Positions 1 to 11,520 of a DNA stretch of 64,000 nucleotides are shown here, piece by piece. Position 1 is the first letter of the stretch; each line of letters begins with the position of its first letter. Location of the stretch: NCBI RefSeq assembly GCF_000499845.2, contig NC_023759.2, forward strand, positions 40,281,172 to 40,345,171, in the 5' to 3' direction. The notes under the pieces are model-generated. The model saw only the letters and a list, made by a program, of their open reading frames with translations. It searched no databases and was not told where the DNA came from. The stretch comes from Phaseolus vulgaris (Eukaryota > Streptophyta > Magnoliopsida > Fabales > Fabaceae). The position numbers and the translations under genes are program-made.

Positions 1-451
1 GTAAGAACATTTTTTAAATTGTAAACTAATCATGTACAAATAAACCAAACTTTGTTACACCATTGGAGCTACCAAATCACATGTAGAGAACAGCTGTTTA
101 TTTTGTCAAAGCTACAATTGCTAAACAGAAAAATGGCCCAATGTGCATGAATTTGACCCCTAAATTCAAAAGAATAAACAAATAAATACAATAAATGAAA
201 AAGGAAATGATAAAATAGAAGAAAAATGAAATCAAAGAGAGAGTTTTTAATTTGAAACTCACCATTGCTGGAACAAAATATAATAATAGGATTTTTTAAC
301 GTATAATTTTTTGAATATATTTTAACTAAAAAAATTATGTACGTTAATAAATATACATAGTTTGTTATCGTATTTTGCTTTAAAAAAAATCTTGTTATCT
401 CATTCTAACTAAAAAATATTATGTATATATAAATCATTTTTCTCTTATTTC

Positions 452-504
<53 letters not shown>

Positions 505-985
505 TAGAGCTAAAATAAATGTGTTATACATGAAGATACAAAGTCATGGTTGTTTGTGAATAAATTTTTTCGTGGAATTGACCAACATAATTTGACCATT
601 TGTGAAATTCTGATTGCACTAGTCGATTGTATTTTGACAGGAAAAAAAAAGCAGTTGTAAATAGTGACTCAGTTTTTATCATTATAAATTTTAGTTATTT
701 TTTTAATATTTGCCAACACTTTTAATTTATTAAATTAAAAAAAATAACATTAAAGAGTTATGATCATGTGATTATTGTATATACTTTTAAAGTTATTTTC
801 ATATTTTTTAACTCATTATTTAACATTTGAGAATGACATTGTTAATAATTGAAACTATATATGGTGAAAAAAAAATTTATATTTTTCATTAAATATTATT
901 AAGAAAATGTTTACATGAGACCAATAAATGTTCTAAATAAAGAATACACATTAAAGAAATCAATATATAGATTTAAGTTTAATGA
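1..985. other. AT-rich intergenic DNA, no gene seen
   Basis: No ORF of note and no recognisable domain in six frames. The stretch is very AT-rich and holds one long AT microsatellite, listed separately. Confidence 0.6.
457..500. repeat. (AT)n microsatellite
   Basis: An uninterrupted alternating AT run of about 44 bp. Confidence 0.95.
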
Positions 986-2840
986 CACTAAAATAAAATG
1001 AATGGTTGAAAACCCCCATTAGTTTTAGGAGGTGAACATATAAAAAAAAGTAGGTGACAAATAATAAAATGGTAAACCAAAATAGTCCAACGGTTTTCAT
1101 GTTGTTAAATAAACATGTTATCTACACTTAGATAATATCATTGTAATAAGGAAGTTGTAAAAACTTATCGTATTATTTAGATAATATTTACTAAAATGTA
1201 GAGATTATTTAATGGGCTAATTTAAATGTACAATCTGATTTTGATTAACAATTTCATATTTCAAAAGATTAACAATTTCAGAATTTTTATTTTACCTAAC
1301 AAGAGGCATTACTATTTGATGTACGCAATTTATTTAATTATGTAAGAAGCTAGAAAGAGGTAAATGTAATTAAACAACTTTTTCTAAGGCTAAAAACTAA
1401 AAAAAAAATAAAAAATAGAGTGCATCAATGAAAAACCAGGACATGTTTTATGCATAATTATGCAAAACTATACAGCAACACAAGATCCTTTCACACAAGG
1501 TTCATCAAAATCTACTAGACCCCCTTCACTTCTACACACCAAAAACCTCTCCAAGAACACTTCACAGTAGTGTCACCTGCAGGTCCACTATCATTTGGGT
1601 GCTGTAAAAGTCATCTACCAGCCCAAAAAGCCACATTGAAACGTTTCTCTGACAAGTCCAAATTTGAAACACTCTGAACAAAACCCACATAGGTCAAGTT
1701 TGGAATCCATGGATGGTTCCCCTATATAAATGTATATTACCATAATAGAACTCCACCAAACTACAAAACAAATATGCTTATGAATATGCTTTCAGTTGTT
1801 CCATAATCAGCTTTGTTGTGTAATGCACTTAGTGATCCCTAACTAAGTCAAACATGTGTTAATTCTCTCATACAATTAGTCTCTTTTGGGATAATCTTAT
1901 TTCTCTACCTACTACTATTTCAAGGTATAGTGCCATCAGATCAGACTTCAATGAATTGTTCTTTATTCTTAATAGTAATAATAGTGTGGCAACTTACGAA
2001 AAACAGTCTCCTTATACTCTACTACACAAAATTGTCTCCCTCCAAAAGAGAAGTAAGAACTAAAACAACTTACAGAACATGAATGCAATGTCCACATTTA
2101 TACCCTTAAAAACAAAATGCATACATTTTAAAAAAATATCCAGAACATTTATAAGATAAACAAAGCTCGAAGAACACGTTAACAAACCAAAAAGCTAAAA
2201 ATCGTTACAATGAGAAAAGATCGCACCTGAGACTAATCAGAGACAGTGTTCCAAGAGTTGTATTCGATCCTTGAGAAAAACCCGAGGCACGAACGTTGTG
2301 CAAAACGCACCGCAGCTGAAATGGAGAAGATGAAAACCAAATTTGAAAAATCAAATAGGGAAAAACGAAAATGAATACCTAATATAAAAAAAGCAGAGTG
2401 AGAAATGAACCTTCAATTCAGTGGGAAGAATGGAGAAGCTGAAGACGATTTTCTAGGGCAAAAACATAGTGGGAAATGAAGCTTCAGAGGGAAGAACAAA
2501 GGGAAGAACGGAGGGAAGAACGAAGAGATTGAAGATGATTTTCTAGGGATTGAGAAATGTTTAAACGTCAGAGAGTTGAACTTTCGAAGATTGAAGAATG
2601 TGTAAAAATTTGAGAAAGGTGAGGAAGTTGTAGTCTATGAAAAAATAAAACATGAGAAGTATTTTGCCATCAACAATAGGGGAAAGTAAAAAATAAAGGA
2701 AAAGAAAATTATAATTTTTTGTAAAACTATTGGGATTTATAAGGGGTTTAAAAAAAACCCAAATTACATACATGTACTAATGGAAGTTCTTATAACCTCT
2801 TCTAAAAAAACTTCTGCTAAAATTAATTTTTTTTTTAGTG
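986..2840. mobile_element. Probable non-autonomous CACTA (En/Spm-type) element
   Basis: The left end reads CACTAAAATAAAA and the right end, reverse-complemented, reads CACTAAAAAAAAA, so 12 of 13 terminal bases match. The trinucleotide TGA flanks both ends (983-985 and 2841-2843), as expected for the 3-bp CACTA target duplication. No transposase ORF is present in the 1855 bp. The interior at about 1430-2560 is less AT-rich and includes a promoter-like stretch with a TATA-type box near 1722. The terminal repeats are short and A-rich, so a chance match is possible. Alternative: unrelated AT-rich DNA with fortuitous ends. Confidence 0.45.
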
Positions 2841-2843
2841 TGA

Positions 2844-3252
2844 TAATTATATCATTATATTTAAGACAAACATTATTGATGAATGAATATATTTTGAAGT
2901 AAGTGAGATTAATATTTTATTTATATATATTAATGATCTCTAGCTTGCAACAAATGATTTTTGAGAGGCTAAAAGATTTCTTTCAAGTAATTTTGAAATG
3001 TAAGATATAAGTGAGATAAAATATACAATTAGAATAAAAATATTTTAATCTGTTTCAAAAATAATGCATATAAAACCCGGTCTATTATATAAATATTTGC
3101 TATTTAATTAGAAATTGAAAGTATTTTTGTATATGAAAATTTTCTTCTAAGAGACATTAATCATAACTTAATATTTTCTATTTAATTAGAAATTAAGAGT
3201 ATTTTTGTGCATGAAGAATTTTTTATAAGAAATATTAATCATAACGTAACCC

Positions 3253-3285
<33 letters not shown>

Positions 3286-3769
3286 TATATGTCAACATTT
3301 TTACATTTTTATAATTATTTAAAGTATATAACAAAAACATACATGTTATATAGTTTTATATAATAATAAGAGTTTCACTTCAAAATAAAGGACTATGTAT
3401 ATTTAATGTCTCATGAGGATATTAAAATAAATTGTCCATGAATCAACATTAGACGAGATATCCTAACACTTTCTCAAACAACTTTTAAGCAAATTCATCT
3501 TCTACTCGTACTACAAGTACATATGAAAAAAAACATAAAAGATAAGTGAGATCTTTATAAACATTAAATATCAATATAAACTTAGCATACAATAATAAAT
3601 TATAGGGGTTTATAATTTGAACTACAATTATAAGACTCAATCTTACTTTATCAAACATATAGATCTATATTTCACTTATGATGATTCATTATACATATCA
3701 AAAGTCACTAAGAAAGTGATTAAGTATTTGAATATTTCTTATTAAAAACATTAGTATAATTATAATTAT
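2844..3769. other. AT-rich intergenic DNA with a short direct repeat
   Basis: No coding signal seen. It contains a two-copy direct repeat at about 3100-3255 with a 78-bp period. Each copy begins with CTATTTAATTAGAAATT, and the copies are diverged. A short AT run lies near 3250-3275. Confidence 0.6.
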
Positions 3770-6089
3770 TTTTCTCAAAAATATTGACAATTTTCATCCC
3801 ACAAAAGAGATATATACTTAGTAACTAACATTGACGATGTTGAACAAACATGTATTAGATAGTTTCAAGTTTGGTCTATGAATATCCTAATTTAAGATGT
3901 TATTTTAAACTATTTAGATATTCACCTACTTGATAAATACTTTCTTAGACCCAATGTGGTCCCTACCTTTCCTCTCACATTGTTTCAAAGTGTTACATCC
4001 CAAACATAGACACTCAACTCATTGCAATGGAACCTCTCACCCTTTGACATACTCTTTGATATTTTCAAGTATTAAGTAACATAACATTATGACTATTATG
4101 ATATGTTATTTGTCTTAACTTCAAATCTATACTCACAATTTAAAAAAATATAAAAAATACTTGAAAAGATATAAAAAAAATAATAAAAGATATAAATAAC
4201 TTTTTTTTTATCTAAATTTATTGAATTAAAAAAATATTTACTATTACTTAAGATAACGTTTAAAACAATACAAAATAAAAAGAAATTAAATAAAATTTAA
4301 AGTAAAAACTTTAAATAAATAATTAGATGTACGCGAGTATATCATATGAAATAATTTTAAACAAAAGAATATAAAAAAAAATTAGTATGTCATTATAAAC
4401 AAATAAAATAACAAAATACAATTGAATTGAAAAGAAAAAATATATATTATTAATAAATAATAAGAACATGAAAAAATAAAAAGGACCTGTATACTATAAG
4501 TAAATTAAATAATAATGTAAATCCATAAAAAGGAGAAGTAGATGACTGGAAGTGAATTAAACATAGATTAATCTAAAGCATAGGATCAATATTGAGTAAA
4601 TTAAATTATAAAATATGAATTAATAAAGAGTACAAATACATAATTGGAATTAAATTGTAAAGTAAAAATTAATAAAAAGTACAGATACATAATTGGAATT
4701 AAATTAAATAACATAAATATATATTTATAAAAGATGATTATTATGTAACTGAAAAAGTAAATTAAATAATATAAATATAAATTAATAAAGATAATTAATA
4801 TATCATTAAAATTAAATTAAATAGTACAAACATAAATTGATAAAAAGATTAAGTAAATTAAATTATATAAATACACATTAATAAATAAAACCAGTAACTC
4901 TAAAAGTAAATAAAATGACATAAATATAAATTAATAAAGAGATCATTATGGAAAATATATTATATTATAGAAATATAAAATATACAGAACAAATAAATTA
5001 ATTAAAAGTATAACAATGGAATTATCCAAAAGTCATTACAGAAAAAACTTATCTTTATTTTGTTAAGAAATAAAATTTTAGATTTTTTTAAATAAATTTA
5101 AATATTTTATTTAATTTTTAAAATATTTTGTTTAAATAAGAATTCAAGTTTATTGAATTTTAATTTTCTTATTTAGATAGAGTTTTCTCATCCTACCGAA
5201 TATAAAAATTTATCACTAAATAAAACAAGTAACATCGAAATATTGAACATTTTTTCACCACACAAAAGATATATATACTCATATCTAACATTGGTGATGT
5301 TGAGCACATATCAAATAGTCTCAAATTTGACCTATGAATATTCTAGTTCAAAACGTTGTTCTAAACTACACAAATATTCATCTACTTGGTAAGTGTTTAG
5401 GATTTTCTTAGACATCATCATGGTCCCTACCTTTTATCATGTTGTGTTTCAAACTATGGCTTCCCAAATAGAAGCATTCATGTATTAACATGACCTCGAC
5501 TAATTACAATGAAACCTAAGACTCTTTCTCAAATCAACTCACATACTCTTTGACATAATTCAACTCAATATTTTTTTTTTGCATTTTGAATAATAAAATA
5601 AGGTGATGAGGATTAATATATGTCATACTTGTCGTATACAACACAATCAAATACGAAAATAGTACTTAAAAAAATAAAAAAATAATAATAATAAGGATGA
5701 TGTTTAAATAATACATTCATTAAATAATAATAATAATAAGTATAAAAATAATAAATTTATCCAATTTTATTGAATTAATAAAATTATTACTTTTTACATA
5801 TTTATTTGAATTGTTAAAGGAAGATGTTTAAAATAATACAAAATATAAAAAAAAAATCAAAGCAAAAACTCTAAACAAATAATTACATATGAATTAATAT
5901 AGAACACAGAAACAAATAAAATGATAAAAATATAAATGAATGGAAAATAATAGACAATATGGTATTAATAAATAATAAGAATGTAAAAGAATAAAATGAC
6001 CCATATACTAGAAGCAAATTAAATAATAGAAAAATGTAAAATGAATAAAAAAAAACAAGTAGAAATCATATCTAGAAGTGAACTAAATG

Positions 6090-6125
<36 letters not shown>

Positions 6126-6350
6126 TAATAGAGACGATAAATTGTAGCTAAAAGTAAATTAAATAATTATATAACTAGAAAAAAAATTATATAAATATAA
6201 ATTAATAAAAAGCACGGTATGTGATTGAAAGTATTTGATTGTAAGAAATGGTAAATTACATAATAGAGATATAAAATAAAAAATTATTGATGTATTACTA
6301 TAATAAATTAAATAATGGAAAAAAGTAAAACATTATGGTTAAAAATAAGG
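3770..6350. repeat. Diverged tandem duplication of about 1.1-1.5 kb, two copies
   Basis: The segment from about 3770 is repeated from about 5225, offset 1450-1550 bp. Shared landmarks in order are: CTAACATTG plus GATGTTGA (3826 and 5286), a TGGTCCCTACCTTT block (3957 and 5420), CATACTCTTTGA (4049 and 5542), and a TTTATTGAATTAA block followed by GTTTAAAA (4210 and 5765). Each copy ends in a run of loosely repeated AATTAAATAATATAAATATAAATTAATAAA-like units with about a 60-bp period (4430-5040 and 5880-6340). No ORF lies inside and its origin is unknown. It could be part of an old non-coding retroelement. Confidence 0.6.
6091..6120. repeat. (AT)n microsatellite
   Basis: An alternating AT run of about 30 bp inside the second copy of the tandem duplication. 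Confidence 0.9.
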
Positions 6351-7639
6351 AAAATGGTAATTCTTCCATCTAGATTTAGATTTAGGTTGTGTTTGGATTG
6401 AGAAGAAAATTGATGAGAATTTGAGAAAGTGAATGTGTGATAATTTAAGAAGAAACTCTGAAGAAATTGAGTGTGTTTAGATTTGAGTATTTTAGAATGG
6501 ATTTGTGAGAAAAATTCATTGGAGTTTGTGAGTGATATGATGACTATGAGATTTTTTTTAAAGTGTTAAGTGTATATTTACAAATTTATCTTTATAATTA
6601 AAAATTTATAAACAACGAAATATGAGAAATTTTTTAGTATAATTGAGTTAATTAAAATTTTCTAAATTATTTCCAATATAATTGAATTAATATTTTCAAA
6701 AAAAATACGTGTTAGTTAACATTGTCATGAAAAATTGTCATAAAAAATCATATTCATATAAATATAATTTAAAAATATGATTTATTTATTAATTTTAGTT
6801 ATTTATAATTTTTTTTTTGAATCGTGTTGGAGTTGACTTTGGAACAAAATGCACATTATGTCAATTTGTAAGAAAATAAAAAGTTATCATAAAATAATTA
6901 TATTTATATTAAAAATAAAATTTGAATTCTTCATAATTGTAAATATGAAATTCAAATAAATAAATTTAATATTTATAATTTTATAAAGTATAATTATTAA
7001 CATAATTTGTATTGAATTTGAATAATATTATTAATTATAAAATAATTTATAATAATAATAATTAATTACATATTTAAATATATTTGTAATGGTTAATATA
7101 TTGATTCTTTTAACATTATGTTGGAATGGAAAATAGATAAACAAGTTCAAATAATGTAAAATTACACATAATATTTTACTTGAACATAGCATACCATAAA
7201 GTTCAAATAATCATCCATTAAACTACATATTACATAAATTCATGGCATTACAATCCCAAAATAGACATTTGTTAATGTGATGTGAATTTGAAGAAAATTG
7301 TGACCATATTAATTAGAATAAGAAAACACACCTCTCTATATCAAGTTTTTTTTTTACATGTTTATCACAAATTCAACAAAGTTAAATACTAATTGAAAGA
7401 AGATGAAGACTGAGATTTAGATTAAGAGAATGCCACATATTAAGAGAATGCCGCATATTCTTTGATTTCTTGCACACGGTGACCAACTACTAAACACACT
7501 CCAATTGCAGACACTAACCACACTCCTATAACTACTAAACACGCCACCAACAACTATTAAAAATACCACATTGGGGTACTAACCATACCATCAGTTGGTA
7601 AAATAACAACACAGAGGCACAAAACCGAAGAAAGTCAAC
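6351..7639. other. AT-rich intergenic DNA
   Basis: No gene recognised. The stretch is very AT-rich with many short homopolymer runs. Confidence 0.5.
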
Positions 7640-7835
7640 ACATAATTGATTAAGGGAGTGAAATACTCGATTAGTCCTTGATTTCTAAACACATAATCGA
7701 CTATCTGAGTAGTTTTTTTTTCACACATAATCGATTATTTCTTATTTTTAGACACATAGTTCTTCACACATAATCGATTATACTTTATATTTTACATTAT
7801 AATCGACTATGTTAGGAAAAAATTGATTATGTCTT
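7640..7835. repeat. Cluster of AATCGATT-type palindromes
   Basis: Within about 200 bp the motif (AC)ACATAATCGATTAT or a one- to two-base variant occurs about seven times (for example near 7643, 7691, 7728, 7769, 7800 and 7825). The core ATAATCGATTAT is its own reverse complement. The spacing is irregular, so it is not a simple tandem array. No ORF is associated with it. Confidence 0.6.
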
Positions 7836-9034
7836 CGTTGTGTTTGTTATGGAAGTCTGAAAATGCTTCACTTGTTTCATACATCTTCATGCACCTCCCA
7901 TAAGCATCTAGAACGAAGCTACAGATACACCACAAAGCCACATATACCCCAACAACGAAGAATGGTGCTCAACCTCACCAACAACAAACAAGAATGCAAC
8001 AATGGAAGACTCACAAACAAACTCTCTCACAAATTATCTAACGTTGCTCTTTGCTCTCCACGGTTGCTATTTATTTGTATTTCAAACACACATTAATGTT
8101 GTTTCACGAACAATCTTGGTCAAGGAAAACATGCTTTGGAGTTCAGGAATCTCTTAATGGCTCTACAAAGCACTCTACCCATATCCATAAAAAAATTGAA
8201 GATAAAATAGAAAAAACACAACTTCTTACATAACTTTTTCACAAGATTCTCTGCATGTATGTGAGGGGATATCTTCCCATTCTCTTATATACACATCGGT
8301 AGATCCAAAAAACATATATAATTGTTGAATCCATACACATAAATAATGCTTCGCTTGAAATAAACATGTCCTTATTTAATAGAAATGTTGATTTAAGTTA
8401 ACAAAAAAGAAGAGAAGAGAAAACAATTTTATCACAAAACCCTTCAAGTAAGGAATTTAACTAATTCGATTTCTTGTAAGTTACTTGATATTTCATAGCA
8501 TTAGTTAAAACAGAAAAAAAAATCTGAATAAGACTTAAAATATAAATACAAAAGACTATAACAAATTAATAAATGCAGAGATTCAAGGAGTGTCTTAACT
8601 TAGATTATTATAAAAATGATTTTATAATTCTATATAAAAAAAATTATTTTCCGTGATGCTTAAAAATATACATTGGAAAAATGAATAAAATTATTGTACA
8701 GAAAGCATCAATGAAAACATTAAAAAGTTATAGTTGACCGTGAATGATATTTTCTGATAATTAAAATATTGGATAAAATATATACATGGCTTAAATGAAA
8801 CAATAAATAGTAGTTTAGTTTTCTGGATTGAGCGAGCAGTAGCAGTGTAGCAACGAAGCCTGCGAAGAAAATGGCATGTCTAGAGGCTCTTATCCGAGTC
8901 AAGTTTCTTACATGGCTCACCAAAGGAAGAGCATAAGAGCATAGAAGGGCAAAATGGTAACACAGAGAGTGAGAAAATGAAAAGTAATGTGACATTTAAA
9001 TACTGTGAAAAGCAGGCACGGTTACCCATCATCA
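7836..9034. other. Intergenic DNA upstream of the PNRC-like gene
   Basis: Short ORFs are present on both strands but none shows a recognisable domain. The less AT-rich stretch at about 7850-8230 has the look of old repeat sequence. The last 200 bp form the upstream region of the gene that starts near 9070. Confidence 0.4.
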
Positions 9035-9100
9035 CTGTGCAATATATACCACTCTCACACTCTTCCTCTTTCTCTTCCAGATCCCCTTCTAACTTCCAAC
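9035..9100 (+). promoter_or_regulatory. Core promoter of the PNRC-like gene
   Basis: A TATATA box at about 9042-9047 is followed about 25-35 bp downstream by a long CT-rich pyrimidine patch (CTCTCACACTCTTCCTC and onward), a common arrangement around plant transcription starts. The start is inferred near 9070-9075. Confidence 0.5.
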
Positions 9101-9236
9101 CTTTCTCATCTCTCCCTCTTTTCATTCCTAATCATTTTTTTTTTAAATTTCTCTCAAAGCACTGTGAGACATTCCAACAAAACAACAACGACGACAACAT
9201 CACTTCCATCGCAACCCTTTTCTCTTCCACTAATCG

Positions 9237-9433
9237 GTAATCTCCTTCAACTTGTTCATAAACAACAAATTAAATATTAATACCCAACCCTGCATGTTCA
9301 TTTTTCTCTTCAGATCGATCCTCTTTAGCTTTTCGTTTTTGTTTTATTATATATACATATGTATGTATGTGTTCATTTTTACGGTCATGCCTTGATGATT
9401 TCTCCTTTTGTCTGTCTATTTCCAACTTTGCAG
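9237..9433 (+). other. 5'UTR intron of the PNRC-like gene
   Basis: A donor TCG|GTAATC at 9237 and an acceptor TTTGCAG|AATCC ending at 9433 bracket a T-rich 197-bp stretch. This joins a non-coding leader (about 9070-9236) to the exon holding the start codon. It is inferred from splice-site quality only. Confidence 0.5.
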
Positions 9434-9650
9434 AATCCGAGAAACTTTTTGTTTCAATTGGTTTCTGGGAAGATCCGGTTGATCCGATCCTCTTGGGAAG
9501 CGATTTGGGATTGTAACCGTGTGACGACGTCGTTTTGGTTTGTGTTTTCGGACTCGCTGTTTTCTGAAACCTCGTACTGGTGGTATTGTAGGAGTGGGAT
9601 CTAGTGTAGGAAACAAAAAAAAAACATCGTCGGAATAGTTGTTGTTACAA

Positions 9651-10235
9651 ATGGAGACACTTGTTGTTGTGGCGCATCACAGGAACCAATGCTATCCCCC
9701 GTCGAAACCCCAAGACCATGCTGAGTTTGATTCCTCTTCACCTTCAAGAGACTTTAGGGCCATAAATTGCAGAACTTTCCAGACGGGGTGTGGTATTCTA
9801 CCAACCCCACTCAATTCTCACACTTCACCGTTAACTAAAAGCCCCAAAACGCCGATAACTCCTTCAAACACAAACAAAACCCGTTGCAGAACCACTCCCA
9901 ATAGCGCTCCAGTTCCCATCGATCACAGAAAGGTGAAAAGTTTCAGTGAGCATGTCTCTGATGGGGGCATTTTGCTCTCTGAACTTTGGGCTGGGCCTAC
10001 ATATTCGAATTCTCCACCACCCAGTTCCTTGCCTATTCCGAAATTTTCTGTAAGGCCGAAGAGGAGTGTGTCCCTTGATCTCCCTGGTTCTTGTCCTGAA
10101 ATTCAATTGCAGCTACATGCTAGTTCTGCCCCTTCCTCCCCTTGCGGGGATCATTCTCCATGTGCCAGAGACCTCTTCGATTCGGCGACGAAGGCGTTGC
10201 GTCGCATCCTCAATCTTAGCTTGGATGAGGAATGA
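9651..10235 (+). CDS. PNRC-type proline-rich protein with a candidate DCP1-binding motif
   Basis: One exon encodes 194 aa. The chosen start is the ATG at 9651, since nothing upstream in frame offers a better one. The protein is Ser/Pro/Thr-rich and looks mostly disordered. Residues 116-132 hold the motif TYSNSPPPSSLPIPKF, which matches the short SPPPSxLPxP signature of plant proteins placed in the PNRC family (animal PNRC2 binds the decapping activator DCP1 through an equivalent proline motif). A second conserved-looking block follows: basic RPKRSVSLDLP (135-145), a Ser/Pro stretch (158-170), and a C-terminal probable amphipathic helix (about 174-190, LFDSATKALRRILNL). The fold and the decapping role are inferred from the motif, not shown. 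The gene is isolated, with its own promoter, leader intron and poly(A) signal. Confidence 0.8.
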   Translation: METLVVVAHHRNQCYPPSKPQDHAEFDSSSPSRDFRAINCRTFQTGCGILPTPLNSHTSPLTKSPKTPITPSNTNKTRCRTTPNSAPVPIDHRKVKSFSEHVSDGGILLSELWAGPTYSNSPPPSSLPIPKFSVRPKRSVSLDLPGSCPEIQLQLHASSAPSSPCGDHSPCARDLFDSATKALRRILNLSLDEE

Positions 10236-10325
10236 GACTGGAGGAGCAGCAGGCTCCTGTAAATATTGAGTGCTTTTGGTTAATGAAGTTGGTTTAGTTT
10301 TAGATTAGGTGTGTATAGAGTGACC

Positions 10326-10331
10326 AAATAA
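10326..10331 (+). promoter_or_regulatory. Possible poly(A) signal of the PNRC-like gene
   Basis: AATAAA lies about 90 bp after the stop codon, followed by T/G-rich sequence. Longer 3' ends are possible because less AT-rich sequence continues to about 11.5 kb. Confidence 0.4.
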
Positions 10332-10339
10332 AAGGTTGT

Positions 10340-11520
10340 AGTTTTAGTTTATGTATGGCTTTCAGTACAGTGGTGGTTTGCCCTTGACTGTGGTGGATGA
10401 TGATGGGTGTGGTGGGTTCATGATTGGAAACGTTAGCAGGGTTTGTTTTGTGACATTGATGGAAGCTGCCAGAGAAATGGTTGTGAGAAGCTGAATGGCG
10501 TGGTAAAGGGTTGGAGTGGCATGGAATAGAAATGGGTGGTAATTAAGAAATTTATTAGTTTATATATTCAAGAAGAATACAGAGTTCATGGTGTGTAGTT
10601 CATAGTATAAACTCCTAACAGAAAGAATGGTTACCCTCGCTTAATCTGATAAAGGATTTAGGTAGGTCTCCTGCTTTAGTACATAACGTAGATTGTAGAA
10701 TCCTTGCACTTGCAATAGCCTATAGAGCTTAACCCTTTTGGTTCTTTTCCCCTCTTCAAATTTTCTTTTATCCTTTATATTCTGGTCCTGTAGGATGATC
10801 CACTTTTTACTAGTCTGTAGTTACTACTTTGCTTACTGGTCCTTCTCTCTTTAGCCATCTCTTCTTTCTCTCTGTATGTATTTGTTTTCATTTCTTAGTT
10901 GCCCTCAGAGATGGCATAGTTTGTCCCTTCACCATCTTTTCAGTTTTTTTGCAAAGAAAAGTTGGTAGGGCTTCGGTTATATAATCTTACGCTGCTGTTT
11001 GCTATAGTTTTTAGGGATAGTCTGTGTCACACAACCTGTTATCAAGCCCCTAATGTTTTCCATCATAGCCTTTAGTTAATGCTTCTTTCCATAGTCTCAC
11101 CTGGCTTATCCTTGATGGAGAGCGTTGACCGTACTACGCCAGAATTTTAGGTAATGTATTGCTTGATGTTCATGCTTCTGCTTTTGTTATTTTCGGGCCA
11201 TAAATTCGGTTACTAAAAATTGCTTCTATGTGAATCAGGCAGGCGAAACTGTGCCGAGGCTGTTTTGTTCAAAAGATGTGGTCATGATCTTCTAGGTCGC
11301 TAGTTCGTTTTTCTTAAAATCCCTTTGTGGTTCTTTCCGAGTTTGTGTAACTTGTGGAACTCCATGTGGTCTGCTGAAATAAATTTGTGTAACTATTAGT
11401 TATGTACTATGGTTTATCTGGAGTAGGTATTAAGTTATATGTTTCTGGTCAGTAATTTATATACTGTTTTGTTAAACCTATGAAAGCAGCACTTTGAAGA
11501 AGGAATTTTTTGTTTTCTTA
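10340..11520. other. Non-coding stretch of gene-like composition downstream of PNRC
   Basis: The region lacks a long ORF but is clearly less AT-rich and less homopolymeric than the DNA that follows. It may be an extended or alternatively spliced 3'UTR, or a separate non-coding transcript. No RNA family is recognised. Confidence 0.3.

Noticed and set aside
8720..9280. Several overlapping ORFs of 81-91 codons
   Set aside because: They overlap the promoter and CT-rich leader of the PNRC-like gene and follow its base composition.
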